A stretch of DNA of 64,000 nucleotides, taken from the NCBI GenBank assembly GCA_900540545.1, contig UQGJ01000004.1, positions 107,564 to 171,563 of the forward strand, given 5' to 3'. The stretch is from an uncultured Eubacteriales bacterium (GTDB lineage: Bacteria; Bacillota; Clostridia; Oscillospirales; Oscillospiraceae). Positions 41,007-48,961 of the stretch are shown here, piece after piece; positions within the stretch are counted from its first letter, which is position 1; the number at the start of each line of letters is the position of its first letter. The position numbers and the translations under genes are program-made. Under the pieces are notes generated by a model. It worked only from the letters and a program-made list of their open reading frames with translations, was not told where the DNA came from and ran no database searches.

Positions 41007-41804
41007 ATGGAACTGACGCTGGGTTTTATCGGCGCAGGCAATATGGCTTCGGCGATTCTGGACGGCGTTCTGTCCCAGGGGCTGCTGCCGCCGGAGCACG
41101 TCTGGCTGTCCAACCGGCACGCGGAAAAGATGGAGGGGTTCCGGGCTAAAGGCGTCCGCACGACCACGGAAAATATCCAGGTGGCGGACCACGCCGACTT
41201 GGTGGTGCTGGCCGTGAAGCCCCAGATGTTCGGTGACGTTCTGCCGGAGCTGGCCGGACGGATGGCCGGGAAATGCGCGGTCTCCATTGCTGCGGGCATC
41301 TCGGCGGCCTACCTTCAGTCGGCTCTTCCAGGCGCTTATGTGGTCCGGGCCATGCCCAACACCCCGCTGATGGTGGGTGTGGGGGCCACGGCGGTGGCGC
41401 GGGCGCCCGGTGTGCCCGCGGACCTCTTTCAGTCGGTGCTGGACCTGTTTGCCGCCGCCGGAGAGGTGGCGGTCATCGACGAGAGCCAGATGGACGACAT
41501 CATCAACGTCAACGGCTCCTCACCAGCCTGGTTTTTCCGCATGGCGGAAATTATGGTGCGGCGGGCGGAGGCGGCCGGTATCGACGCCGGCACCGCCCTG
41601 CGGCTGACGGCCAAGACCATGGAGGGCTCTGCTCGGTTGCTGCTGGAGACGGGGAAAACTCCGGAGGAGCTGCGGAAGCAGGTCTGTTCCCCCGGCGGGA
41701 CCACGCTGGCATCCCTGTCCGCCTTCGACGAGCTGGACTTTGACGGGCTGATGACCGAGGCCATGCGCCGCTGCACGGAGCGCTCCCGGGAATTGGGCAA
41801 GTAA
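41007..41804 (+). CDS. proC: Pyrroline-5-carboxylate reductase
   Basis: 265 residues. It makes proline from pyrroline-5-carboxylate using NAD(P)H. N-terminal dinucleotide fold GFIGAGNMASAILDG, VLAVKPQMFGDVL, RAMPNTPLMVGVG, and the C-terminal dimer region NGSSPAWFFRMAEIM with SPGGTTLASLSAFDE. ATG 41007 follows GAGGGG at a good distance; GTG 40998 is less likely. Confidence 0.95.
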   Translation: MELTLGFIGAGNMASAILDGVLSQGLLPPEHVWLSNRHAEKMEGFRAKGVRTTTENIQVADHADLVVLAVKPQMFGDVLPELAGRMAGKCAVSIAAGISAAYLQSALPGAYVVRAMPNTPLMVGVGATAVARAPGVPADLFQSVLDLFAAAGEVAVIDESQMDDIINVNGSSPAWFFRMAEIMVRRAEAAGIDAGTALRLTAKTMEGSARLLLETGKTPEELRKQVCSPGGTTLASLSAFDELDFDGLMTEAMRRCTERSRELGK

Positions 41805-41856
41805 CCTGTGATAATTTCAACGCTTGTCTCATAAGCTGTTCCGAGGGGGGACAGCC

Positions 41857-42480
41857 GTGAAAAAGCGTGTGGTACGGATATGGGATGTGCCGGCGGGCGG
41901 GCTGTTTCCCGCGCTGCTGGTGGTGTCCGCCGCCTTTGTCCTGGGCGGACTGCTGGGCTGCCTGATGGCCGCCCAGGTGGACGGGGGCGGGACGGACAGC
42001 CTGAACGCCTATTTGCAGAGCTATTTGTCCGCCGCGCAGAGCGGCGCGGTATCGAAGCCGGGCTTGCTGCCGGTGCTGTGGGAGACGCTGCGCTGGCCGG
42101 TCCTGACCTTTTTGATGAGTTTTACTGCTTTGGGAGTGCTGGGGATCCCGGTCCTGTTCTCCATTCGGGGCTTCCTGCTCTCCTTTGCGGTATCTTCTTT
42201 TATCCGCATGTTCGGCGGGGCGGGGGGCATATTGGCCTTCTTCGCCTTCGGGCTGACGGGGCTGGTGGCCGTGCCGGTGCTTTTTGTCCTGGGAGTCCAG
42301 GGCTTTGCGGCGGCGCGGGAGTTGGCCGGCCGGTTTTTCGGCGGCGGAAAGCGGTCCCTGCCCTTTGGAAAGACCTATTTCATGCGCTGCGGCGTCTGCG
42401 CCGCGGCCCTGTGCGGGTGTATCTGTCTGGAATCCTTTGCGGTCCCTGCGCTGCTTGGCTCGGTGGCGAGCCTGTTTTGA
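41857..42480 (+). CDS. spoIIM: Stage II sporulation protein M family membrane protein
   Basis: 207 residues with about five membrane helices. After a first helix (LFPALLVVSAAFVLGGLLGCLMA) comes the SpoIIM-type pattern LTFLMSFTALGVLGIPVLF with SIRGFLLSF. SpoIIM works with SpoIID and SpoIIP in septal peptidoglycan removal at engulfment. The direct link to xerD is the standard spoIIM neighbourhood in Firmicutes and supports the call. GTG start with GAGGGGGG upstream. Confidence 0.82.
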   Translation: MKKRVVRIWDVPAGGLFPALLVVSAAFVLGGLLGCLMAAQVDGGGTDSLNAYLQSYLSAAQSGAVSKPGLLPVLWETLRWPVLTFLMSFTALGVLGIPVLFSIRGFLLSFAVSSFIRMFGGAGGILAFFAFGLTGLVAVPVLFVLGVQGFAAARELAGRFFGGGKRSLPFGKTYFMRCGVCAAALCGCICLESFAVPALLGSVASLF

Positions 42481-42512
42481 AATGACGAAAGAGAAGAGAA
42501 GGTATTGGCTGG

Positions 42513-43391
42513 ATGGACTACGTAGCGGGTTATGAGGCGTTTCTCACAACTGAAAAAAAGGCGTCCACCAATACCCTCAGCTCCTATCTGCGGGATGTGC
42601 GGCAGTTCGTCGAGTACGGCCAGCGGGAGGGCTTCGACCTGGGCGCGGCCACCTCGGAGGACGTGGAGGGGTATATCCGGCACCTGACCAGCCGGGGGAA
42701 ATCGGTGGCCACCGTGACCCGGGCCGTGGCCTCGCTGAAGTCCTTCTACGGTTGGATGACCCGGGAGGGGTATGCCCAGGCTAACCCAGCCAAGAGCGTC
42801 ACCCCCGCCAAGGTGGAGCGCAAGCTGCCCCAGATACTGACCAGCAAAGAGGTGGAGCTCTTCCTGGACCAGCCGGAGTGCACTGACGCCAAGGGCTACC
42901 GGGACCACGCCATGCTGGAGCTGCTCTACGCCACTGGCATCCGGGTCAGCGAGCTGATCGACCTGAACGTGGACAACCTGAGCCTGTCCGGCGGATTCCT
43001 GCGCTGTGAGAGCAAGGGGAAGGAGCGTATCATCCCTCTCTATCCCGCCGCCATCCGGGCGCTGGCCGACTATGAAAAAGAGGTCCGCCCTCAACTGGTG
43101 GACGACCCGGCGGAGCAAGCCCTGTTCGTCAACATGAACGGCAAGCGCATGTCCCGCCAGGGATTCTGGAAAATCATCAAGCACTACCAGGAGAAGGCGG
43201 GCATCAAAAAGGAGATTACGCCCCACACCCTGCGCCATTCCTTCGCCGCTCATCTGCTGGAAAACGGTGCCGACCTGCGCTCCATCCAGGAGATGCTGGG
43301 CCACGCGGACATCTCCTCCACCCAAATCTACGCGCAGCTGGTGAAACAAAAGCTCAAGGATGTGTATATCAAAGCCCATCCCAGAGCATAG
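42513..43391 (+). CDS. xerD: Site-specific tyrosine recombinase XerD
   Basis: 292 residues. It resolves chromosome dimers at dif. N-terminal SAM-like domain (SSYLRDVRQFVEYG) and catalytic residues Arg144 (ATGIRVSEL), Lys168, His238 and Arg241 (HTLRHSFAAHL), His264 (LGHADISST) and Tyr273 are all present. Its chromosomal housekeeping setting (after spoIIM) argues against an integron or phage integrase. Confidence 0.93.
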   Translation: MDYVAGYEAFLTTEKKASTNTLSSYLRDVRQFVEYGQREGFDLGAATSEDVEGYIRHLTSRGKSVATVTRAVASLKSFYGWMTREGYAQANPAKSVTPAKVERKLPQILTSKEVELFLDQPECTDAKGYRDHAMLELLYATGIRVSELIDLNVDNLSLSGGFLRCESKGKERIIPLYPAAIRALADYEKEVRPQLVDDPAEQALFVNMNGKRMSRQGFWKIIKHYQEKAGIKKEITPHTLRHSFAAHLLENGADLRSIQEMLGHADISSTQIYAQLVKQKLKDVYIKAHPRA

Positions 43392-43434
43392 GATACAGTA
43401 TGAGGACCCCTTCGGCGTCCTTCCTTCTAAAAGC

Positions 43435-43476
43435 AAACAGGCCGGGACCGTGATTGGTCCCGGCCTGTTTGTGTTT
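43435..43476 (+). terminator. Intrinsic terminator of spoIIM-xerD
   Basis: AAACAGGCCGGGACC / GGTCCCGGCCTGTTT perfect 15 bp stem followed by GTGTTTT. Confidence 0.87.
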
Positions 43477-43479
43477 TGC

Positions 43480-43508
43480 TTGCGCCGCCCCTCACTCCGT
43501 GTTACAAT
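43480..43508 (+). promoter_or_regulatory. Promoter of the ruvCAB cluster
   Basis: TTGCGC (43480-43485) and TACAAT (43503-43508), 17 bp apart, 28 bp before ruvC. No LexA-type box (GAAC...GTTC) is evident. Confidence 0.65.
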
Positions 43509-43536
43509 ATCCGATGTATGGACTTGGGAGGCTAGT

Positions 43537-44067
43537 ATGGTCATTTTAGGCATCGATCCCGGCTTCGCCATTGTGGGCTTCGGCGTTTTGGAGTCGGCGG
43601 GGGGCAGTCAGCGGCTGGTCCAGTGCGGGGCCATCACCACCCAGGCAGGACTGCCGCTGCCCACCCGGCTGCTGCAAATCTCCAGGGATATGGACGAGCT
43701 GCTCGCCACCTTCCGCCCCGACGCTATGGCGGTGGAGGAGCTTTTTTTCAACAACAATATCACTACCGGCATCGGCGTGGCCCAGGCCCGGGGGGTCATC
43801 CTCACCGAGGCGGAGCGGCAGGGCGTGCCCATCTTCGAGTACAGCCCGTCGGAGGTCAAGCTGGCGGTGGTGGGTTATGGCAAGGCGGAGAAGCGGCAGG
43901 TCATGGACATGACCAAGCGGCTTTTGAAGCTCAAGGCCGTGCCCAAGCCCGACGACGCCGCCGACGCGGTGGCCATCGCCCTGTGCCACGCCCGCTCGTT
44001 CACGTCCCGGCTCCAAAGCCCCGACGCTGCGCGGCCGGGGAGCGGGCGGTATGAAGTCAAGAAATAG
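43537..44067 (+). CDS. ruvC: Crossover junction endodeoxyribonuclease RuvC
   Basis: 176 residues. It cuts Holliday junctions. Catalytic acids are seen in LGIDPGFAIVGFG (Asp7), VEELFFNNN (Glu) and PDDAADAVAIALCHA (two Asp). GGGAGG precedes the ATG at 43537; an in-frame extension to 43360 reads through the terminator and is rejected. Confidence 0.95.
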   Translation: MVILGIDPGFAIVGFGVLESAGGSQRLVQCGAITTQAGLPLPTRLLQISRDMDELLATFRPDAMAVEELFFNNNITTGIGVAQARGVILTEAERQGVPIFEYSPSEVKLAVVGYGKAEKRQVMDMTKRLLKLKAVPKPDDAADAVAIALCHARSFTSRLQSPDAARPGSGRYEVKK

Positions 44068-44078
44068 GAGCGTTCCGT

Positions 44079-44684
44079 ATGTTTTACTATCTCGACGGCA
44101 CCGTTGCCCACATCGGCCCTTATCTGGCCGTCATCGACTGCGGCGGGGTGGGGTATGCCTGCAATACCACGGCCAATTCCATCTCCCGCCTGACCAAGGG
44201 CCAGCGGGGGAAACTGTTCACCTACCTCAACGTCCGGGAGGACGTGATGGAGCTGTACGGCTTTGCCACCGAGGAGGAACTGAACTGCTTCAAGTTGCTC
44301 ATCGGCGTCTCCGGCGTGGGGCCCAAGGCGGCGCTGTCCATCCTGTCCTCCGCCGCGCCGGACCGGCTGGCGCTGGCCATCATCACCGGGGATGAGAAGG
44401 CCCTCACCGTGGCGCCTGGGATCGGAAAGAAAATCGCCCAGCGCATCATCCTGGAGCTGAAAGACAAGCTGGCAAAGGGACAGCTCAACGCCTCGTCGGG
44501 GGAGAGCTACGGCGGCACCGGCGTCACCGTTATCCCGGAGAACAAGGTCAGCGAGGCCTCCGCCGCCCTGGCCGTGCTGGGCTATGGCCCCAGCGAGGTG
44601 GCCCTGGCCCTCAAGGGCATCGACATGGAGGGGCTGAAGGTGGAGGAGATCATCAAGCAGGCGCTGAAAAAGATGGTGAAATGA
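44079..44684 (+). CDS. ruvA: Holliday junction branch migration protein RuvA
   Basis: 201 residues. Domains in order: OB fold (MFYYLDGTVAHIGPYLAVIDCGGVGY), helix-hairpin-helix pair (LIGVSGVGPKAALSIL, VAPGIGKKIAQRIILELKDKL) and the C-terminal RuvB-binding domain (EASAALAVLGYGPSEVALAL). It starts 11 bp after ruvC. Confidence 0.96.
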   Translation: MFYYLDGTVAHIGPYLAVIDCGGVGYACNTTANSISRLTKGQRGKLFTYLNVREDVMELYGFATEEELNCFKLLIGVSGVGPKAALSILSSAAPDRLALAIITGDEKALTVAPGIGKKIAQRIILELKDKLAKGQLNASSGESYGGTGVTVIPENKVSEASAALAVLGYGPSEVALALKGIDMEGLKVEEIIKQALKKMVK

Positions 44685-44685
44685 G

Positions 44686-45033
44686 ATGGCGAAGTATGAG
44701 TGCCGGATTGCCGGCGATTTTGACTGTATCCTGAAGCGCTTGGACGACGGCATTCTGGAGGGCAGCATGTCGGCCTCCTATGAGGACGGCAGCGACTACG
44801 CCCAGGGGGACTTCCGTTGCGCCATTCGGGTCTATGAGCGGTATAGCTATGCCGGCGGAAACCGGGTCAGCCTGAACCTGACCCTGGCGGGCTGCGGGAC
44901 GGACCTGTTCCTCTCGGCCATCACCTCCGGCGGCAGTCAGGCCGTGTTCTTCAAGCTCAACACCTGGGGTGAGGAGGCTTTTCTGGATAAGCTGACTGAG
45001 GTGGTAGAGCAGATCAATATGGAGGGCAGGTGA
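44686..45033 (+). CDS. Conserved small protein between ruvA and ruvB (possibly DUF6054)
   Basis: 115 residues, no signal peptide or membrane segment. It starts 1 bp after ruvA and overlaps ruvB, so it is firmly inside the operon. The sequence (CRIAGDFDCILKRLDDGI, GSMSASYEDGSDYAQGDFRCA, ending with an amphipathic EEAFLDKLTEVVEQIN helix) looks like an alpha/beta fold. I recall similar proteins as DUF6054, but cannot verify this. No function is assigned. Confidence 0.65.
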   Translation: MAKYECRIAGDFDCILKRLDDGILEGSMSASYEDGSDYAQGDFRCAIRVYERYSYAGGNRVSLNLTLAGCGTDLFLSAITSGGSQAVFFKLNTWGEEAFLDKLTEVVEQINMEGR

Positions 45034-46088
45034 GGGAGATGAGCATCGATTTTTCCGATAACGGCGGGTTCGAGACAGAGGAGCCGCTGGTCGCCACGAC
45101 CTTGACCCGGGACGACGAAAACGAGGGGTCCCTGCGGCCCAAGACCCTGGCGGAGTATATCGGGCAGGAGAAGGCCAAGGGGAACCTGTCCGTGTTCATT
45201 GAGGCGGCCCGGATGCGCTCCGAGCCGCTGGACCACGTGCTGCTCCACGGCCCTCCGGGGCTGGGCAAGACCACCCTCTCCGGCATCATCGCCAACGAGA
45301 TGGGGGTCAACATCCGCATCACCTCCGGCCCCGCCATCGAGAAGCCGGGGGACCTGGCGGCGCTGCTGACCAACCTCAACGAGAACGACATCCTCTTTGT
45401 GGACGAGATACACCGGCTCAACCGGCAGGTGGAGGAAATCTTATACCCCGCCATGGAGGATTACGCCATCGACATCATCATCGGCAAGGGGCCGTCGGCC
45501 AACTCCATCCGGCTGGACTTGCCTCGGTTCACCCTGATTGGGGCTACCACCCGGGCGGGACAGCTCTCGGCCCCCCTGCGGGACCGCTTCGGCGTGACCC
45601 TGCGGCTGGAGCTCTACACGCCGGGGGAGCTGTGCCTCATCGTCACCCGCTCGGCAGGCATCCTGGGGGTGCCCATCGAGGAGGATGGGGCCATGGAGAT
45701 CGCCAAGCGGAGCCGGGGGACGCCCCGAATCGCCAACCGGATGCTCCGACGGGTCCGGGACTTCGCCCAAGTGCGGGCGGGGGGCGTCATCACCCGGAGC
45801 GTGGCCGACGAGGCGCTGTCCGCTCTGGAGGTGGACTATCTGGGGCTGGACGCCGTGGACCGGCGGATGCTCCAGAGCATCATCGACAACTACGGCGGCG
45901 GCCCCGTGGGCCTGGACACCCTGGCCGCCACTATTAACGAGGAGTCCGTGACCCTGGAGGACGTGTACGAGCCCTACCTCATGCAGATGGGCTTCCTCAC
46001 CCGGACCCCCAGGGGCCGGTGTGTCACCCGGAGGGCATACGAACACCTGGGCATCGCATACTTTGGTCAGGAGCAAATGACGCTGTAA
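45030..46088 (+). CDS. ruvB: Holliday junction branch migration ATPase RuvB
   Basis: 352 residues. AAA+ motor with RPKTLAEYIGQEKAKGNL, Walker A GPPGLGKTTLSGIIA, Walker B ILFVDEIHRLNR, sensor 1 LIGATTRAG and the C-terminal winged helix (MGFLTRTPRGRCVTRRAYEHLG-like). GTG 45030 overlaps the previous stop and has GGAGGG 4 bp upstream; ATG 45039 is the alternative start. Confidence 0.96.
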   Translation: MREMSIDFSDNGGFETEEPLVATTLTRDDENEGSLRPKTLAEYIGQEKAKGNLSVFIEAARMRSEPLDHVLLHGPPGLGKTTLSGIIANEMGVNIRITSGPAIEKPGDLAALLTNLNENDILFVDEIHRLNRQVEEILYPAMEDYAIDIIIGKGPSANSIRLDLPRFTLIGATTRAGQLSAPLRDRFGVTLRLELYTPGELCLIVTRSAGILGVPIEEDGAMEIAKRSRGTPRIANRMLRRVRDFAQVRAGGVITRSVADEALSALEVDYLGLDAVDRRMLQSIIDNYGGGPVGLDTLAATINEESVTLEDVYEPYLMQMGFLTRTPRGRCVTRRAYEHLGIAYFGQEQMTL

Positions 46089-46122
46089 GTCCAGTTGAAT
46101 GGATAAGAGGAGTTTTGTGTTT

Positions 46123-47475
46123 ATGGGTAAATTATTCGGGACCGACGGCATCCGGGGCGTGGTCAACGCCGGACTGGACGCCACGCTGGCATATAAAGTG
46201 GGTCTGGCCGCGGCCCAGGTGCTGACAGGGGAGAAGCAGGGGGGCGGCAAGCCGGTGGTGGCCATCGGCAAGGACACCCGCATCTCCTCCGACCTGCTGG
46301 AGGGGGCATTGATTGCGGGGCTGTGTTCCGCCGGGGCCGACGTACTCCACCTGGGGGTCATTCCCACCCCCGCGGTGGCCTGGATCGCTGTGGACATGGG
46401 CTGCGACGCGGGCATTGTCATCTCCGCCTCCCACAACCCCTTTGAACACAACGGCATCAAGATTTTTAACGGCCAGGGCTTCAAGCTCTCCGACGAGCTG
46501 GAGGGCCGCATCGAGGACATCATCCTGGGGGACCGGCCCGTGGATCTCAAGACCCATGGGGACATTGGCAAGGTGACCTACGTGGACCAGCGGGCCAGCG
46601 ACGACTACATCGACCATCTGGCCGCCACCGTCACCTCCGACCTGGCGGGGCTGCGCATTCTGGTGGACTGCGCCAACGGCGCCTCTGCCGCCACGGCGGA
46701 GCGGCTCTTCGACCGCTTCCCGGACCTCCACACCGACATCATCAACGCCGACCCCGACGGCATCAACATCAACACCAACTGCGGCTCCACCCATATGGAG
46801 GGGCTGTGCGCTATGGTGAAGGCCGGGCACTACGACCTGGGATTAGCCTTTGACGGGGACGCCGACCGCTGTCTGGCGGTCAGTGAGCTGGGGCAGCCCA
46901 TCGACGGGGACCAGATCATGGCCGCCTGCGGCCGCCACCTGAAGGAGCAGGGGCGGCTGAAGGGGGACACCATCGTGGCCACCGTCATGTCCAACCTGGG
47001 CCTGCACCTCTTCGGAAAGGACAACGGCATCCAGATCCTCTGCACCGACGTGGGCGACCGCAACGTGCTGGAGCGGATGATGGCGGAGGGGTACGTCCTG
47101 GGCGGCGAGCAGTCGGGACACACCATTTTCCTGGAGCACGCCACCACCGGGGACGGGCAGCTCACCGCGCTGCAGTTCCTGGACCTGCTCTCCCAGACCA
47201 AACGCACCGCCTCCCAGCTGGTGGGGGACTGCCGGCAGTATCCCCAGGTGCTGGTCAACGTGGCGGTCCAGGATAACGCCCACAAACAGGCTATCATGGG
47301 CGACGAGGGTCTGCAGTCGGCCATCGCCCAGGCGGAGGCCCGGCTGGGGGAGGGGCGCATTTTGGTCCGCCCCTCCGGCACGGAAGCCCTGGTCCGGGTG
47401 ATGGTGGAGGCCAAGACCGAGCAGCAGGCCCGCGCCTGCGCGGACGAACTGGCAAATTTCATAAAAACCCTGTGA
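46123..47475 (+). CDS. glmM: Phosphoglucosamine mutase
   Basis: 450 residues. It converts glucosamine-6-phosphate (made by GlmS, also in this window) to the 1-phosphate for peptidoglycan. N-terminal FGTDGIRGVVN, phosphoserine loop ISASHNPFEHNGIK, metal loop AFDGDADRCLAV and C-terminal RPSGTEALVRVMVEA are all present. The start follows AGAGGAG; the upstream 8 codons are unlikely. Confidence 0.97.
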   Translation: MGKLFGTDGIRGVVNAGLDATLAYKVGLAAAQVLTGEKQGGGKPVVAIGKDTRISSDLLEGALIAGLCSAGADVLHLGVIPTPAVAWIAVDMGCDAGIVISASHNPFEHNGIKIFNGQGFKLSDELEGRIEDIILGDRPVDLKTHGDIGKVTYVDQRASDDYIDHLAATVTSDLAGLRILVDCANGASAATAERLFDRFPDLHTDIINADPDGININTNCGSTHMEGLCAMVKAGHYDLGLAFDGDADRCLAVSELGQPIDGDQIMAACGRHLKEQGRLKGDTIVATVMSNLGLHLFGKDNGIQILCTDVGDRNVLERMMAEGYVLGGEQSGHTIFLEHATTGDGQLTALQFLDLLSQTKRTASQLVGDCRQYPQVLVNVAVQDNAHKQAIMGDEGLQSAIAQAEARLGEGRILVRPSGTEALVRVMVEAKTEQQARACADELANFIKTL

Positions 47476-47512
47476 TTTCAGAGAAAAACATAAAAGAATC
47501 TGCATAAAATGC

Positions 47513-47542
47513 TTGACAGCGCATAGGTTTTAGCCCTATAAT
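47513..47542 (+). promoter_or_regulatory. Strong sigma-A-type promoter of the sigma factor gene
   Basis: Consensus TTGACA (47513-47518) and TATAAT (47537-47542), 18 bp apart. The -10 box ends only 17 bp before the start codon, so the leader is about 11-15 nt at most. Confidence 0.85.
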
Positions 47543-47559
47543 ACACAAGGAGTCTTGGA

Positions 47560-48192
47560 ATGAAAGCAGACGCCGCCCAGAATTGGATCACCGACGAGGA
47601 GTTGTGCCGTTTGGCCGCCGCAGGCGACCGGAATGCGGAGGAGACCCTCGTCACCCGCTACCACCGTTTGGTGCGTATCTGTGCCCGGCCCTTGTTTTTG
47701 GCGGGCGGGGACAGCGAGGATTTGATTCAGGAGGGCATGGTGGGTCTGCTGGGCGCCGTCCGGGAGTTTGACCCGGAAAAAGGCGCGGCGTTCCGTACTT
47801 ATGCCGAGACTTGCATTCGTAACCGTATCCGTTCCGCGATTCGCGCGGCATCCCGAGATAAGCATACCCCGTTGAACCACTCCGTGTCCTTCGAAACCCC
47901 TCTTTCAGACGGGAATAGCGACAGTTATCCATGCGGCGCCCCCCAGGCCACCGAGCAGAGTCCCGAGGAGATGCTCATCAGCAGGGAGGAGCGCCAGGAA
48001 CGGCTGGGGACGCTCAAGGGGCAGTTGTCCGGTTTCGAAACAGAAATTTTGCAGCTGTATCTCCAAGGATTGTCCTATTTGGAGATCGCAGAGCAGACAA
48101 ACCGGTCCCCGAAAGCGGTGGACAACGCTGTGCAGCGCATTCGGCGCAAGGTGGCACAGCACCTTACTTCCGGCGATTTCAGCGAGAGCTGA
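47560..48192 (+). CDS. SigH-like RNA polymerase sigma-70 factor
   Basis: 210 residues. Region 2 (ITDEELCRLAAAGDRNAEETLVTRYHRLV-like with DSEDLIQEGMVGLLGAVREFDPEKGAAFRTYAETCIRNRI) and region 4 (LSGFETEILQLYLQGLSYLEIAEQTNRSPKAVDNAVQRIRRKV) are clear; region 3 is short and variable. This is the sporulation sigma-H layout, although other SigH-family members are possible. It is not in the usual rlmB-sigH-secE context, so it may be a paralogue. AAGGAG is 7 bp from the ATG. Confidence 0.82.
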   Translation: MKADAAQNWITDEELCRLAAAGDRNAEETLVTRYHRLVRICARPLFLAGGDSEDLIQEGMVGLLGAVREFDPEKGAAFRTYAETCIRNRIRSAIRAASRDKHTPLNHSVSFETPLSDGNSDSYPCGAPQATEQSPEEMLISREERQERLGTLKGQLSGFETEILQLYLQGLSYLEIAEQTNRSPKAVDNAVQRIRRKVAQHLTSGDFSES

Positions 48193-48267
48193 ACGCAATA
48201 TTACACCGTCCCAGCACTGTCGGACTATTCCGGACCTGGGCAAACGAGTCAAAGAGAGGGTAAAATC

Positions 48268-48549
48268 ATGTACGAAGACAAGACTTTGGTATGCAAGGAA
48301 TGTGGCCAGGAGTTCGTGTTCACCGCTGGTGAGCAGGAGTTCTACGCCGAGCGCGGCTTCCAGAACGAGCCCCAGCGCTGCAAGAGCTGCCGTGATGCCC
48401 GCAAGCAGGCCGCCCGCGGCCCCCGCGAGTATTTCACCGCTACCTGCGCTGCCTGCGGCGGCGAGGCGAAGGTTCCTTTCGAGCCCAAGTCCGACCGTCC
48501 TGTTTACTGCAGCGAGTGCTTCGCCAAGATGCGCGAGGAGCAGCAGTAA
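48268..48549 (+). CDS. Double zinc-ribbon protein (zf-trcl type)
   Basis: 93 residues. Four Cys pairs: CKECGQEF, CKSC, CAACGG and CSEC, with spacings expected for two zinc ribbons. The first half (LVCKECGQEFVFTAGEQEFY with RCKSCRDARK) is the zf-trcl motif seen in small Clostridia proteins of unknown role; the second half recalls the CxxC region of bacterial CxxCxxCC-type proteins. AGAGGG precedes the ATG. Codons are unusually uniform (CGC, GAG, TGC), suggesting strong expression. Confidence 0.85.
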   Translation: MYEDKTLVCKECGQEFVFTAGEQEFYAERGFQNEPQRCKSCRDARKQAARGPREYFTATCAACGGEAKVPFEPKSDRPVYCSECFAKMREEQQ

Positions 48550-48563
48550 GTTCCATCTGCATG

Positions 48564-48595
48564 AAAAGAGACGCCCATCGGGCGTCTCTTTTTTT
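48564..48595 (+). terminator. Intrinsic terminator of the zinc-ribbon gene
   Basis: AAAAGAGACGCCC ATC GGGCGTCTCTT with seven T residues. Confidence 0.9.
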
Positions 48596-48617
48596 GCAAA
48601 ATTCCCCGATTTTACTA

Positions 48618-48646
48618 TTGAAATGGGACGGACGATAGGGTATACT
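48618..48646 (+). promoter_or_regulatory. Promoter of the DUF1858 gene
   Basis: TTGAAA (48618-48623) and TATACT (48641-48646), spacer 17 bp. Confidence 0.78.
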
Positions 48647-48688
48647 AAAGCATATCCTAAATCCTAGTTTTTTGGAGGTACTTTTCAA

Positions 48689-48895
48689 ATGGCTCAGATC
48701 ACCAAAGATACCATCATCGGCGACATCCTGGACATCGCCCCTGAGACCGCGCCCATCTTCCTGTCCATCGGCATGCACTGCCTGGGCTGCCCCTCCTCCC
48801 GCGGCGAGACCGTGGAGCAGGCCTGCATGGTCCACGGCGTGGACGTGGACGCCCTGCTGGAGAAGATCAACTCCGCTGTGACCGTCGCGAAGTAA
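48689..48895 (+). CDS. DUF1858 domain protein
   Basis: 68 residues. ITKDTIIGDILDIAPETAPIF followed by GMHCLGCPSSRGETVEQAC is the ScdA-N/DUF1858 motif with its conserved Cys-x-x-Cys, a small helical domain also found in front of hybrid-cluster and iron-sulfur-related proteins. It is monocistronic with its own promoter and terminator and TTGGAGG ribosome binding site. A redox or metal role is guessed only from the family. Confidence 0.9.
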   Translation: MAQITKDTIIGDILDIAPETAPIFLSIGMHCLGCPSSRGETVEQACMVHGVDVDALLEKINSAVTVAK

Positions 48896-48908
48896 AAACG
48901 ATCACTCG

Positions 48909-48936
48909 AAACGGAGCGGCGCTGCCGCTCCGTTTT
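48909..48936 (+). terminator. Intrinsic terminator
   Basis: AACGGAGCGGC GCT GCCGCTCCGTT then TTG; moderate U-tract. Confidence 0.75.
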
Positions 48937-48961
48937 GCTATGCCAAAGAGAGGTGAGCCTA

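Noticed and set aside
42513..43391. Tyrosine recombinase as a mobile-element integrase
   Set aside because: Length, motifs and the spoIIM-xerD neighbourhood fit chromosomal XerD; no element genes or att repeats are beside it.
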